NCBI GenBank assembly: GCA_026874595.1 | Contig: CM049319.1 | Span: forward strand, 65,771,417 to 65,835,416 | Source: Sipunculus nudus | Taxonomy: Eukaryota > Annelida > Sipuncula > Golfingiida > Sipunculidae | Direction of reading: 5' to 3' | DNA length: 64,000 nt | Shown here: positions 12,033 through 23,155 of the stretch, one piece after another | Position numbering within the stretch: the stretch's first letter is position 1 | Layout: every line of letters starts with the position of its first letter | Program-made: the position numbers and the translations under genes | Notes under the pieces: model-generated | Told to the model about the DNA's origin: nothing | Database searches by the model: none | Seen by the model: only the letters and a program-made list of their open reading frames with translations

Positions 12033-12594
12033 GGGATACGTCTATGTCTGTAACAGTCTGGAGTCAGAGTGGCTTTACTTCACACATAAAGGCAGAGCTG
12101 CGCCCTGGCTGCCCCAGTGACAGGTCCGGTTGTGGCTGGCGGTTTATTGCTGCAGGGTTGGGTCCCACAATGGCGCCCTGTCCGCGTTCTCACGAAGCAT
12201 TACCCCACGCGCCTGACTCTGACGACGTGGTCGCTATTTGTAATTATCTTGGAAATACGAAACTAATTGACCAATAAACAGTGACGCAAAAATAAGTCAA
12301 AATGGGTTTACTCTTTAATTTTTTTGAATATTTGAAGACTTCTGCACTTTAATGTCTGCCATGTGTGTTTATTTTTTTATTAAACAAGTATTGGGATACA
12401 TATATAATGTGTACGTTTGTTGGCCATATTGCTTTCATCAACTGCTAAGGAGGAAACATAAAGTGAGAGTGAGACAGTTTAATTTTCATAATAATCTCTC
12501 TCTCCGAAACACACATGTAGAAACATTCATACTCTTACGGAACCTAATATAGACAGATCACGTCTGCGTTATGAACACAAATTTTATCAAGGAG
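12033..12594 (-). promoter_or_regulatory. Gene A 5' flank, probable promoter region
   Basis: GC-richer sequence (12050-12240) immediately upstream of the gene A start codon. I see only a weak TATA-like CTTTATG about 60 bp upstream of the ATG and no firm core-promoter motif. The 77-codon plus-strand frame here has no recognisable similarity and is taken as noise. The flank ends where the truncated gypsy element begins. Confidence 0.4.
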
Positions 12595-13068
12595 ATAAAA
12601 AAGTTCGCGTTGGAATGTCATTAAACAAATGCTCATAATTCCGCAGCAGTTTCTCGAGGTCTTGTGGTTGTTGTGCGGTAAGGTGTGACAGTTTGGCATC
12701 CAGGTTGTTAAGCACGTCTGAGTTTTTTAATGGTACTGTACCACACTGAATGTCTACATCACACTTACAATCAGTTTACAATCTACTTTAACTGGGTCAG
12801 GGTCAGTTTTTACACAATTACCGGCAGTAACATTATGTGCAACATCTGATGTGCTATTTCTGTCATAATATGGTTAACATGGCACAGTTGATTCTTCTGA
12901 CGCCTACCTGGTGCCAACAGTATGTAATTTAAATCACTGACTTTCTTGTCAACAATGTAAGGACCAAAATACCTAGCTTGCAGAGGTCTGCCAGGGATAG
13001 GAAGTAAAGCAAGGACCTCTTCACCAGGCTCAAATGTCCTATTGTTTTCATTTTACTTTGTGCAGATT
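12595..13068 (-). pseudogene. Gypsy post-integrase domain and start of RT linker (broken)
   Basis: After a frameshift past the integrase core, the minus strand encodes a post-integrase domain with LALLPIPGRPLQARYFGPY and a downstream CHVN motif, about 13050-12860. Further on (about 12735-12598) comes a linker with LDAKLSHLTAQQ and PTRT, the type that sits just upstream of RT in this element group. Similarity ends abruptly at about 12598. At least one frameshift and stops interrupt it. Confidence 0.75.
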
Positions 13069-13907
13069 TTAGATTTGACTTTGCAACCTCACAGCATTGT
13101 GTAGTTTAGTGCGAAAGTCTGAGATATACTGCAGTAAACTAAGAGAATCAGGATTTTCACACAAGAGTTTTTCTTTAAGCAGTTTCAATGGGCCTCGAAC
13201 GGAGTGTCCAAAAACTAGTACAAAAAGACTGAAACACAAGGACTCTTGAAAGGATTCTCTGACAGCAAACAGCAATAGGTGGATTCCTTCATCCCAGTCT
13301 TTCTGTGTGTCATAGCAATAAGTCCTGATCATGTTTTTTAATGTCTGGTGAAAACGCTCGAGGGCGCCCCGACTTTCAGGATGGTATGGCGAAGAGCTGT
13401 ACTGTTTTATACCTAGCTCAAGCATAACTTGTGGGAATAAGCCAGACATAAAATTATACCCTTGGTCAGACTGGTCGGATTTTGGTAATCCAAAAGTTGT
13501 AAAAAACTTGGTCAGAGCTTTAACAACACTTTTGGCATTAATTTTGCGCAATGATATTGCCTCAGGGAACCTGGTAGATGCCCACATACTTGTCAGCAAG
13601 TATTCATGTCCAGATTTTGTTTTGGGCAGTGGTCCAACACAATCAACAATAATCCTACTGAATGGTTCCCCGAAAGCAGGAATAGGCCTAAGTGGGGCCT
13701 GAGGAGGATTCTGATTGGGCTTGCCTACCATCTGGCATGTATGGCAAGATTTACAATATTGGACAACATCTTTCCCTGAGGTTAGGCCAATAGAAGTGTG
13801 TATTAACTTTCTGATAAGTTTTATTTATATCTAAATGGCCAGACAAAGGAGCCTCATGTGCCTTGCTCAGAACGTCACTGCGAAAGCTTTTGGGCATTAC
13901 TATTTGA
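13069..13907 (-). pseudogene. Gypsy integrase: HHCC zinc finger and DDE catalytic core
   Basis: The zinc finger (His at HEAPLSGHLD, then CKSCHTC) is split by a one-base frameshift near 13779. The catalytic core is open for 220 codons. The first Asp is in IIVDCVGPLPKT, the second in SDQGYNF, and the Glu in GALERFHQTLKN, so the DDE triad is retained. The 5' portion of this coding region is displaced to 15183-15348 by the Helitron. The upstream open frame starting at 13951 reads partly into Helitron sequence and is therefore a chimeric artefact. Confidence 0.88.
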
Positions 13908-14036
13908 CCAGCAATTACCCGTGCTACGCACGGTTTGGGCGTACACAACAATCCATACGGTGGTATCGGATATACACCAGAAATCCGGAGTTACAGAAAA
14001 TCACAAAAATCGCGTTACGCTTTTAATATATATATC
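13908..14036 (-). repeat. Internal copy of Helitron 5' end next to its 3' end
   Basis: Within the Helitron, about 13944-14036 repeats the 5'-terminal ~70 bp (15112-15182): ATATTAAAAGCGTAACGCG versus ATATTAATAGCGTAAGTCG, then GATTTTTGT and a CCACCGTA(T/C)GGATTG block. The last ~130 bp therefore look like a miniature Helitron with both ends. Confidence 0.75.
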
Positions 14037-15182
14037 CATTATATGTATGGCGTTGTGGATAAATATCTTTTTGAACAGCGTTCGGAACATATTTCGGAAC
14101 AGCGTACAGTCGCACACCTTCGCTCAAAGCCAGTGCCTAACATGTGGTCGGGATCTTTAAGAAATAGTACCTAAACATGTATCATGTGACATGAGAAACT
14201 GATCAACAATATCACAATTACGTACAAAAGAAACCGCCCATGGAATAGACCTAAGAAAAGAATGCTAAAATACCAGTTTTATTTGTGAAAATAATAACAA
14301 TTATGGCCATGGCTTATACGCAATAAGCATACATACTGAATGAAAGAATATAAAGTCTTTAAAATAAAGAGTATTACATAAACATTATTGAATGAGATGT
14401 CATATGGATATAAAAGAGACAAATACCAGTATAACCGTATTAAATCAACATTTTTTACAAGAATTATACATTCGTAAATGTAGTAATGAGAAAAAATCTC
14501 GATATTAAAAACATTTCAAGTCAATATTATGTTTATAACTTTTACAAATCCACACGTGTACACATCACACTGTACCAACCACGACGTGAATTTGGTAAAC
14601 ATTTTCTTTTCATCTCTTACATAGTAGGTCTACATATGCATATGTTTGTGAATAATTGTTAAGCATCTCAATCGCATACTAGGCCCTGGACTTCGTGCGA
14701 CCGCTTGTGCGCTGTTCAACCATCACGGTTTCCGCGACCCAGTTGATGTGCACTCAAGCATATCAGGTCAGGTTGGTCACAGGTAGGAGTCCTCGTGCGA
14801 CCCCCCGGTCGCAGGAAGGCCTGCGAAACAATTCTTTCAAAGAATCCCCTTTTGAGAAGGGATTGCCGGTGGGGATTATTTACCGCAAATTGTACGAAAA
14901 CCCCACATAGGGCCCCCGGAGTGAAACTGTCCCGCCATCACACACTCTATGGCCACTGTGTTACCGGGCCCGAAGACACAAAGAAAAGAGGCGCCCGCAG
15001 GGGAGCAAATATTAAAATTATTAATTATGCAAGTAATACGCAAATATTGCAAATAAAAGTGGGTGGAATCTCTTCGGACAAACCCGGAGCATGTGTATGT
15101 CGAAAATCACGGCAATCCGTACGGTGGTATCAGAGAACATACGGAAAATTACAAAAATCGACTTACGCTATTAATATATAGA
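13908..15182 (-). mobile_element. Non-autonomous Helitron inserted in gypsy pol
   Basis: On the minus strand the insert begins TCTATATATTAATAGCG (5' TC at 15182-15181) and ends CTGG (13911-13908). It has the hairpin CCGTGC-GTA-GCACGG (plus 13919-13933) 7 bp before its 3' end. It sits exactly between host A (15183) and T (13907) with no target duplication. All four traits match canonical Helitrons. Removing it restores the gypsy reading frame at that point. There is no Rep/helicase coding; the short internal frames (up to 128 codons) match nothing I recognise. Confidence 0.88.
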
Positions 15183-15348
15183 TGTTTGATGGCCCACTCT
15201 TCACCAGCGCATACATCAGGTGGTCGCCATTTACGCATAAGCACTCCATCATTAACATAGTAACAAACTGGATTCTGAGAAGTTCATCTTTAGAAACTAC
15301 CCTGGGAAACAAACATGAAATATCAGGGTCCTTATGATGTTCCGTGAT
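15183..15348 (-). pseudogene. Gypsy region between protease and integrase zinc finger
   Basis: This fragment on the far side of the Helitron is continuous in frame with the integrase zinc finger once the insert is ignored. A frameshift near 15270 splits it, but the downstream part clearly encodes a GEEW motif right up to the Helitron junction. It links directly to the protease-side frame without room for RT-RNase H, which supports the PR-INT order. Confidence 0.7.
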
Positions 15349-15840
15349 CAGTTCGGACCTTGAGAATGCTGCATCCTGTAAGGCGAGTCATTAGACGAGT
15401 CACTAGTGACTCCCAGAGTGTTATTATCTGGACCATTATCCTCATGTGTGTTTTTCTTGGCCATAGATCTAGTTACAGCACATGAAGGATACATACCAGG
15501 AGTTTTTTTGACTTTTCGGATCAGTGTCCTGATCAAGTGAGGTCTTTTCTGTCACTGTTGGTACAGGCTGTACTTTATCACCGGCAACATCATTGCCTAG
15601 TAGCAACTGAATTCCCTTAAAGGGTAAAGTAGTTCTTATGCCAACAGTAATTTTCCCAGAAATCAAATCTGACTTTAAATGGATACTGTGAAGCGGAACT
15701 GAAGTGTGCCTGTCTGAAAACACACCATTAACAAGTGCATGTGTACCGGTAAAGGACCTATTAGAAAGTGGCAAAGTGTTTGCTAACATGAGAGTCTGGC
15801 CTGAACCGGTGTCCCTCAAAATTCTAATAGGGGTAGAATC
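15349..15840 (-). pseudogene. Gypsy retropepsin-like protease (frameshifted)
   Basis: This is an aspartic protease of the retropepsin type. The catalytic motif RDTGSGQTLM is at about 15815-15786, and the C-terminal flap-side motif LLLGNDVAG is at about 15610-15584. A second frame from 15536 carries YPSCAVTRSMAKK, typical just downstream of such proteases. The two frames overlap by a frameshift near 15500. Confidence 0.85.
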
Positions 15841-16415
15841 TGAAAAAAAAAATCACTTGCAAGTGATACAAAACCATCATGTATGAATGGCTCAAATAAC
15901 TCCATCTCAGAGTCAAGAGAGGAATCTACTACCTCAGCTTCATCAAACAATGAACTGACATTGACAGTGTCAGTCATAAACTCTTTTTCAGAGTCATTTA
16001 AGGAATATACATCCTTTTTATCATCAAACTCCTCAAGGGAGTCAACAGAGGAATTTTCCTCAGCAGAAACAAACTTCTGTTTGTCATAAGAGGACCTGGC
16101 CTTATTTGAAATACTCTCGCAAGAGTCATAAAAGGACTTAGCCTTATTTAAAGGATACTTCTCGCAATAGTCTTGAAAGGACCTAGCCTTATTTAATTCC
16201 TCGCAGGAATCAACTGAGGTTTTTACCCCGCAAGCTACGGATCCTTCTTTGGATTCAGACGGCACTTGGGCCTCCGTAGCATCAAACTCTTTATAAGAGT
16301 CAATAAAGGAGTTGTACCCCTTATTTACATGAAAAGAGCCTGGCTCTTGTAGTATGCTATGCAAAGATTTTGAAACAAAACCAGAAGGTTTGCTATTTGG
16401 TTTATTCGCAAGTTT
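15841..16415 (-). pseudogene. Gypsy gag-protease linker rich in acidic and serine residues
   Basis: An open frame of 182 codons linking the zinc knuckle to the protease. It contains repeated short Asp/Ser/Glu-rich units such as YDSCE, DSLEEFD and DSSLDSE. Low complexity; no catalytic motif. It is separated from gag by one in-frame TAG right after the zinc knuckle, where the frame otherwise continues, so that stop is probably a decay mutation. Confidence 0.7.
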
Positions 16416-17310
16416 CTAGCAGTCAGATATTAGATGACCTTCCTTCTTGCAGTAATTACAGATTTTCTTTGAAAATGACTGGGCTTTGTTGGACTTAGAC
16501 ACAGTGGACGTGGACTGAGATGTAGCAATAGACTTTGTTGAACTATCAGGACTACTAGTACTGGGTGACTGCGCTGTAAACTTATTTTGACCATACTGAT
16601 TTACATTCTTGTTTGTGAATGACTGGTTTGATTTGCTAGTAAAGGACATTTTGTGTGTTAATGAATAACCATCAGCTAATTGAGCAGCAATGTCTAGTGT
16701 TTCAGGACATTTCTCATCGAGAAAATTTTTAACATCTATGTTAATGCAGCGCTTAATTTCTTCAAGCAAATTCAAATGGCGCAAATTGTCATGATCTTTT
16801 ATTACATTTTTAGAACTACACCAGCGATCAAACAACTGCTCTTTTGTCCTAGCATATTCGACGTAGGTCTGTTCTTTGCGCTTTTCCCGATTTCTGAATC
16901 TCTGGCGGTAAGCCTCCGGAACTAACTCATCACCTTTCAGGATTAACCGTTTTACCAGGTCATAGTCAGCAGCAGCTTCTACTGAAAGCTCTGTAAAAAT
17001 GTCTCTGGCTTTACCAGTCATTACACTCTGTAACAGCAGAGTCCAATTTTCCTTATGCCATTTTAAATTTTCAGCTACCTTCTCAAAGTGTAAGAAATAT
17101 TTATCAACCTTTTTTCTTGAAAAGGTGGAACAAGTCTAATGTGTTTAGTAATATCAAAACTGTGTTGGGGCAGCACGTAGACTATGTTCTAGTTTAAGTC
17201 TTTCTAATTCAAGTCGTTTAACTAAATTTCTTTTTCTTTTTCTAGTCCTTCTCTTTCTAACCTTTCTTCCCTCTCTTTTAATGCTAGCTCATGTTGCATT
17301 TCCAACTTTT
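16416..17310 (-). pseudogene. Gypsy gag: SCAN-like capsid and CCHC zinc knuckle
   Basis: The 201-codon open frame from 17021 shows a SCAN/capsid-like helical domain (ELVPEAYRQRFR, then YVEYARTKEQLFDRWC) and ends in a CCHC knuckle, CNYCKKEGHLISDC. The same protein continues N-terminally to about 17310 in broken frames: HFEKVAENLKW and a charged coiled-coil-like Glu/Lys/Arg-rich segment are visible with several stops and frameshifts. Confidence 0.85.
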
Positions 17311-17344
17311 TTAAATTCTAATTGCATAGCCAGGCTGTCCTTAT

Positions 17345-19668
17345 TTTATGTTTCAACTTCACTTTCTTCAATTAAATATATATATAAATGGGCGTAGCAA
17401 GGATTAAGGGAAGGGAGGAGGCAAAAAAGTGAGCACAGGTAATTGATGCGCATATTTATATATATATATATACAACATAATAATATATACAAGATATATA
17501 TACGGTTACACCCCCCCCCCCCCCCGTCATATGCCCGGCCATATCCAGTACTCCCCGTATTAATGTATTGTTTCTTGAAAATTCTACATTCAATAGGTTT
17601 GTTCGTGCAAATATGGTATGTTTTTCTTTATCAATGTTTTCCTAAGTAAAAAGTCAAAGCCATGGTTTGTAACATACACAGTTATATTTGCATGTATATG
17701 GACACGTCTGTCCGGACATCTGAGGTCACCTGTTACCGCTGACTGAATCGGTCTTTACTTTCAGACTGGAAACCTACATTCTGAGCCGTGTGTTTGGGGG
17801 GGGGGGGGGGCAGGGATCTCTTCTATGGGATGCTCCCAAAACCTTGCGTGCATCATTAATTTGGCCCATAGTCCTAGGTTGATTCTTGCATAAGTTACTG
17901 TACATTTGAATTCAAAAAAAAAAATTTTTGTTGTTGTTGGTGTTAACCGTCTCCATTTTTTTAATGCTGACTTATTTAATTCTTACATCTGCATTTTATA
18001 TCCTGGTGTCACCAAGGCCCGGTGTCTACCGCACCTGCAAGTTCCCATTGCTTGGTCATAACATCGAGGAACCTCCGAAAGGCCACAGGCGCTTGAATTG
18101 CTATTAGTGTAGATTTCGGTTAAATATGTTACTTTTTCTGGGTCATTTCTTTATAAATATTACTTATCTGAGAGTTTCCTAGCGTTTATAAAACAATATG
18201 GTCTTTCTCGTTATTATTAACTTAATATTTAAGGTAGGCAGGCAAGTGACCCCCGTCCTTAGGTCTGACAGCCATGACTGCCATCATTTTATATATATAT
18301 TCCTATTTTAACCGTAGGTCTCCTTCAATTTTTTTAAAATCTCAGTTTATAGCCTGTAAATTTAAGACATGGTGTAGATATTAAACCTCTCCTGTGCATT
18401 AGTATTAATCCGCAGTGTCTTTCTCTCTATGTTTTCAGTCGAACTGCTCTGGTGCACTGTTTCCCAGTATCGATGTTTTCTTGTTAATTAAATGTAATAG
18501 ATGCTTTCTTTCCCAGAAAAGTTCAGTATTTCTGTTTTATATCCTAAAACGCAAATCGCAATGATTTTGTACTTCAACCTTTTACTAGTGTTTCATGAAA
18601 AACAACAGAATGTTCTCTGACTTAAATGAATGTGCGCAGCACGGTAGACACTAGCCATGTATACAAGACTCAGCAGGCGTTTATATTGGACTTGTAAGCC
18701 TATATATGATACAAGCTCCCGTGGGGGGGGGGGGGGGGGGGTATTGCAACGGTCACCGATTCTGTTGATTTGATATCGTGGTCCGTTGTAAACAGCCGAT
18801 AATATTTTTTTGGCTGAGGTACCGACTTCCATTTGTTCATGTTTCTTACACTACCTTACACTATACACTTTTTTTTGCGGGTTTCCTTTCAGGTTGTGCC
18901 AGTCAGGCGCCTTCCTTTCAGGTGCGCGGGAACGTCATTCATACAATGAGCCCCGCGCTATCTCAGTCGCGAACCCGAGCCAGCCAGCAGCTGGTTTAAA
19001 AACACTAGATAGCCATCGGATTGAACTAATTTTTAGTACGTCCGCCTGTCTTTAAGTCTTTTAGAAATCAGCATACGTAAATCAACATACCGATGATTTT
19101 GCTTACCACCAGAATTTGCTTTATTTATTTGAACACATCCACATGTTCCCCTGTGTGTCTGCCAGTGTGTCTTCCTATTGTCCTATTTTAACGCTCGACC
19201 TCTGGTCGTCTAGTTTATTGATTGCCGGAATCAGAGATTTTCGGCAAAGTATATTGGTCAGTACCGCATGTCTGTTTGTTTCTCTGCACTCGACAATTTG
19301 TCGACAATTGCATTTAAACATATTGAGCAGGAAGAAAATAAAAAATCCTGGAAACCTATTCCTTTTGGTCAAATATGTCAAAGGACCAGGGCAATGTAAT
19401 CGAAACACCAGTGACCTCAAAATGTTCTCTTTCATCATGATTTTGTCAATTGTGATTGTGGCCACATCAACTGCAGCTTTTTTGGTCAAAATTCAAGAAA
19501 TTTGAAAATATTTATCGATATTTCTTAACTTTGTCATTTTAAAGGTAGAGAGCCTTGCAAAACATCGCAGTTTGTATCGTCAAACGAGATTTTGCGAGTT
19601 TCACTTCCCTATAGGCCGCAATATCGTTTTTAACTGATATATTTTTATGTTATAACAAGATATACCGA

Positions 19669-19733
<65 letters not shown>

Positions 19734-22620
19734 CATACATATTGTTTTCATTTTTGGGAAGTGGCCACCAGGAGGCGTAGTACATGAACACTATAGAATA
19801 TCATATTTGTGCTGTATATCCAAAATTACAACTATATCACAATTTTTATTGCAACATCCGAATACCCATGACTTATTCCTGCGTGCAGTATTCTGCATTT
19901 ACCATTTTTACATATTTTACGGTTAAACACGAGACACTGAATATATGAGGTTTTATTTTTCGACCTCTGTCAATGTTTATGCTTGATAGGGTCTATTTTT
20001 TTATCATGTAGCATTTGATTTTTTTTAATGACACAAAAGCAAGTCTCGTCAAATGTCGCTGGGTTAGTTGTCAAACGAGAACATGTGATATTTTGAGAAA
20101 AATCCCTACAACTCTCAACTTTTCATCCGAGAGTGGTCTAGATTATTCACATATGATTACACTTGGTCACTTTTAGCAGACACATTTGCAAGTCTCGTCA
20201 AATGCCATACAGTTTCTGCTAAACGTGAATATTATAAACAATAAATTATATATAAACACCAGTTACAGTACCTTGCGGGGGGGGAGGGGGAGTCAGATAA
20301 ATATATAAGGTAATGACCACGTCTTGTCCTTTACAAAAGATACATACTTGATCTATATACACACCAATATGAGTACTTTCTTTGCAGATATTGTTGTGTC
20401 TGTAAAAAGAATTAACACATGCCTCATAATACTGAGAAGAAAGAAAAAGACTATTTTTTTCAAATATGTAAAGATGAATTTATTGTGCTACAAATGTTGT
20501 CATACATATAAGGAAAGTACTGCATATATTTGTCCATTCTTAAAACATAAGAAAGGTATTCGTTGTGTCTAAGGCACAATCCTATAGATTAACTCACAGA
20601 TTCCAAATATAAATCCCCTGGCTGGTCCATATTGTGCATATTGGAACAATTACCCTGTTGATTAATACAAAATTAGAAAGATGTTTGTAGTGCAGAGTCT
20701 AAGGCACACACCAACTTTCCTTGCACGGCTTTCATTTACCATAAACGCTCTGGTTGGTCCACGATGTGCATAATTACCCTACCCCTCTTACGAAAGTAAC
20801 GTGTCGTTAATGGTTAAGCGAACACTGCATGTCCACTTGGTTAAAATCATTTAGCATATCATTCAAAAAATATTTATACACCTTGCTGGAATCTCGACCA
20901 CTTGAAAACGGATACCTCTACTTGGAATTTCCCAGTTACCGTCACAGTGACGTAGTTTTAGGATTTCCGATTTTATGTAACTTCTTAACACCAACTACGG
21001 ATTCTGAGCTTAGAGTCGAGCGAGTGACGTCATTGCCCAGTGAACACCGTGAAGTGTTTTCCTTCATTACAAAACGATGTTGTACAACAGCAAATTCAAC
21101 TGTGTTTTAAACAACATAAGCTTTCACTGTGCATTTTAAACAACAACATTAAGGCGAAAAAAAGCAAAAGTTTTAAAGATACACAAGTTGTTACATGCAA
21201 CATGGTTATATTCATTTTACTAACTGATTTCAATCAACTTCTGTTTAACGTGGAGCAATTGTCGTAGGGCACCACCAGGCCTTGGTGAGCGCCTATAATT
21301 CACGGCTACCCTGGTTGCAGTCTATGGCAAATGCTGCCGCGCAAGCAGCGGTTGAGGGAAATGAATGCAGCCAAAGGAACCTACATGGAATGTAGCTTAG
21401 GTTGCCGTAACACTAGTATTCAAGAAAACGGTCCCCGAGTTATTGGGTACATTGGGTAAATATAATAGTGAATTCACAATATATTAACTTTCATGAACCC
21501 CTGCAGATAACGGATGCAGTGTCCCTCATAAAATTCAACTTATGGCTTTTGATATTGAAACGACACCTTAAAGATATTACTTTCTTTACATCTTTGTCGA
21601 TAACGATAAAAATAATATAGGAATGTATAGTGGCAAGTTCATTTTAAACAAAAACTCACCACGACTTACAATGTAGACGTTTCAAGCTTAAAAGAAAATT
21701 GTTCACTACAAGTTTTGGTTCAAAATATCTTGAACGGACTTATTCGCACTAGAAACTGGTATATACTTCTCACGGATTTTGTGCAAAATATCTTATGAAA
21801 ATAATATTTATTTCTTACATAGAGTGTAGACAGATCGATTCTTTTGATGTTATATCAAGAAATATCAGGTAACGTTTAAAGTTTGTATAAAATACAATAT
21901 ATACACAGGAAAAGCTCACATGAATCAATCAAATACACATGTAGACATGAACACAAGCTATTAACAATAATCAGCCTCACTCATTTCTGTAGCGTCTTTA
22001 TCAGGCCAGATTTTTAACAGATTTTTTATTTGAAAACAACTTTTTTAAAAGCAGGCTGGAATAGGACAGGAAAATTAAAATATTCGAAATGACATGCAAA
22101 ACAACTAAGTAACACGTTAATCTCTCATTTTTTATAAGTCTTAAATACGCATAAATGTCATACACAATCCTAAAACAAGAGACCAATGGTCCTTAAAGTT
22201 CTAATGAAATCTTAAGCCAGCAGTGGTTAAACGTATATATATATCATGAACAAATATGGATATTTCCACGTCTTTAGACTTGTACCCTGCTTATTTCTTA
22301 TTGTTTTGATGGTTAAATATGCATATCCTGATGGAATTTAGCAGGTAAGGGCTCAAACTACGAGTTGTTTTTGTTGATGGCCGCTGAATGGTGCTAGACC
22401 AAGCAGGCTGTTCGTTTTCATCATATCAAATTAAATTTCATCATTTCAAATCAAATTAAATGACGCAAGTCCAGAACATATAATTTTAAAATAACATCTT
22501 TTTTTTTAAATATGAAATTTAAGGTCGGAGAGTCCGTAAACCAAAATCTGTAAAAATTCCGGCTTAAACAATTATTAGCCTTATACTTATTATTTTTATG
22601 CTACCTCACATACTGATATA
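17345..22620. other. Intergenic region between genes A and B
   Basis: No supported gene. It holds short AT tracts (17457-17472, 19676-19730), several poly-G or poly-C runs (17509-17525, 17797-17811, 18722-18740, 20276-20290), and scattered AT-rich sequence. The longest frames (up to 129 codons) have no domain features. Motifs of the kind GTCTCGTCAAATG recur three times near 19.6-20.2 kb, hinting at an old dispersed repeat. Confidence 0.5.
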
Positions 22621-22626
22621 CAGATT

Positions 22627-22630
<4 letters not shown>

Positions 22631-22676
<46 letters not shown>
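22631..22676. repeat. (AT)n flanking a Penelope fragment
   Basis: AT tract that abuts the left end of the Penelope terminal fragment. A second tract at 22905-22930 abuts its right end. Confidence 0.95.
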
Positions 22677-22679
<3 letters not shown>

Positions 22680-22765
22680 GGTAGTGTTACCCTCCGATGT
22701 AAAGTGCTCTATGGCCTACAAGCTAGGCCAGAGCGGTATAACTCTGAAGAAAAACAACACTGTTA

Positions 22766-22813
22766 ATTCACAACAGACTGTTTCACGGGATGCGACCCGA
22801 TCATCAGGTGAAT
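22766..22813 (-). ncRNA. Hammerhead ribozyme (minus arm of palindrome)
   Basis: Exact reverse complement of the plus-strand ribozyme at 22833-22880: stem I ATTCAC/GTGAAT, core CTGATGA, four-pair stem II CGGG/CCCG, core GAA, stem III ACA/TGT with loop GTC, cleavage expected after the T following TGT. This arm has the orientation of the Penelope leader. Confidence 0.85.
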
Positions 22814-22832
22814 GTGGTTAGATTCTAACCAC

Positions 22833-22880
22833 ATTCACCTGATGATCGGGTCGCATCCCGTGAAACAGTCTGTTGTGAAT
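22833..22880 (+). ncRNA. Hammerhead ribozyme (plus arm of palindrome)
   Basis: All elements of a minimal hammerhead are present in order. Stem I is ATTCAC (22833-22838) pairing with GTGAAT (22875-22880). The core is CTGATGA (22839-22845). Stem II is CGGG/CCCG with loop TCGCAT. GAA follows, then a three-pair stem III ACA-GTC-TGT (22865-22873). The cleavage site would be after T22874. Position 10.1/11.1 is a T-T mismatch, which is unusual. Penelope elements are known to carry such short-stem-III hammerheads. Confidence 0.85.
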
Positions 22881-22905
22881 TAACAGTGTTGTTTTTCTTC
22901 AGAGT

Positions 22906-22936
<31 letters not shown>

Positions 22937-22954
22937 ATATTATATATTATATAA

Positions 22955-23103
22955 CATAAAACCTCGGAATTACGACCACCAATGGAACCTCAATAAAGCG
23001 GTCGTGGTTGTCTAGGCATGGCCTTATATAAAAAGCAAAACAAAATTGAGACCGTTATTTTGAGGCGATCGCTAAACAGAGGTGGTCTTTAGGCGAGATT
23101 TTA

Positions 23104-23106
<3 letters not shown>
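22955..23106. mobile_element. Small TIR element (MITE) beside the gene B stop codon
   Basis: The left end CATAAAACCTCGGAATTACGACCACC is similar to the reverse complement of the right end (CAGTAAAATCTCGCCTAAAGACCACC). A TA follows the right end, as in Tc1/mariner-type elements. It is about 150 bp, non-coding, and lies 50 bp beyond the gene B stop, so it may lie within the 3' UTR. Confidence 0.65.
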
Positions 23107-23140
<34 letters not shown>

Positions 23141-23155
23141 GTATTTGTTGTCTGT

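Larger units (their letters stand above)
12595..17340 (-). mobile_element. Truncated Ty3/gypsy retrotransposon, Gmr1-like gene order
   Basis: Reading on the minus strand, the order is gag (SCAN-like capsid and CCHC knuckle), aspartic protease, an integrase N-terminal region, HHCC zinc finger, DDE core, post-integrase domain, and then a linker of the kind that precedes reverse transcriptase. The element stops there, before any RT motif. Most Ty3/gypsy elements place integrase after RT-RNase H. Integrase before RT is the known arrangement of the Gmr1 group. Frameshifts, stops and a Helitron insertion show it is dead. LTRs were not found; the 3' part is missing. Confidence 0.85.
22676..22903 (-). 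mobile_element. Penelope-like element terminal fragment with inverted terminal copy
   Basis: The minus strand carries a terminal segment (hammerhead, then CTTCAGAGTTAT, then a leader with GGCCATAGAGCAC and CGGAGGGTAACACTACCTTC) shared with the Penelope element at 42.1-44.7 kb. An inverted copy of the terminal segment is joined head to head, making an almost perfect ~85-bp-arm palindrome (about 22735-22910). This fits the inverted pseudo-LTR layout common at Penelope 5' ends. No coding sequence remains. Confidence 0.85.

Noticed and set aside
13835-14174. Several open frames across the gypsy-Helitron junction
   Set aside because: They cross the insertion boundary or lie in Helitron non-coding sequence; no Rep, helicase or other domain is visible.
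12595-17340. Gypsy element interpreted as having lost RT-RNase H between protease and integrase
   Set aside because: The sequence after the integrase is a linker of the type that precedes RT, and the protease-side and integrase-side coding join in frame around the Helitron. Integrase-before-RT order explains this better.
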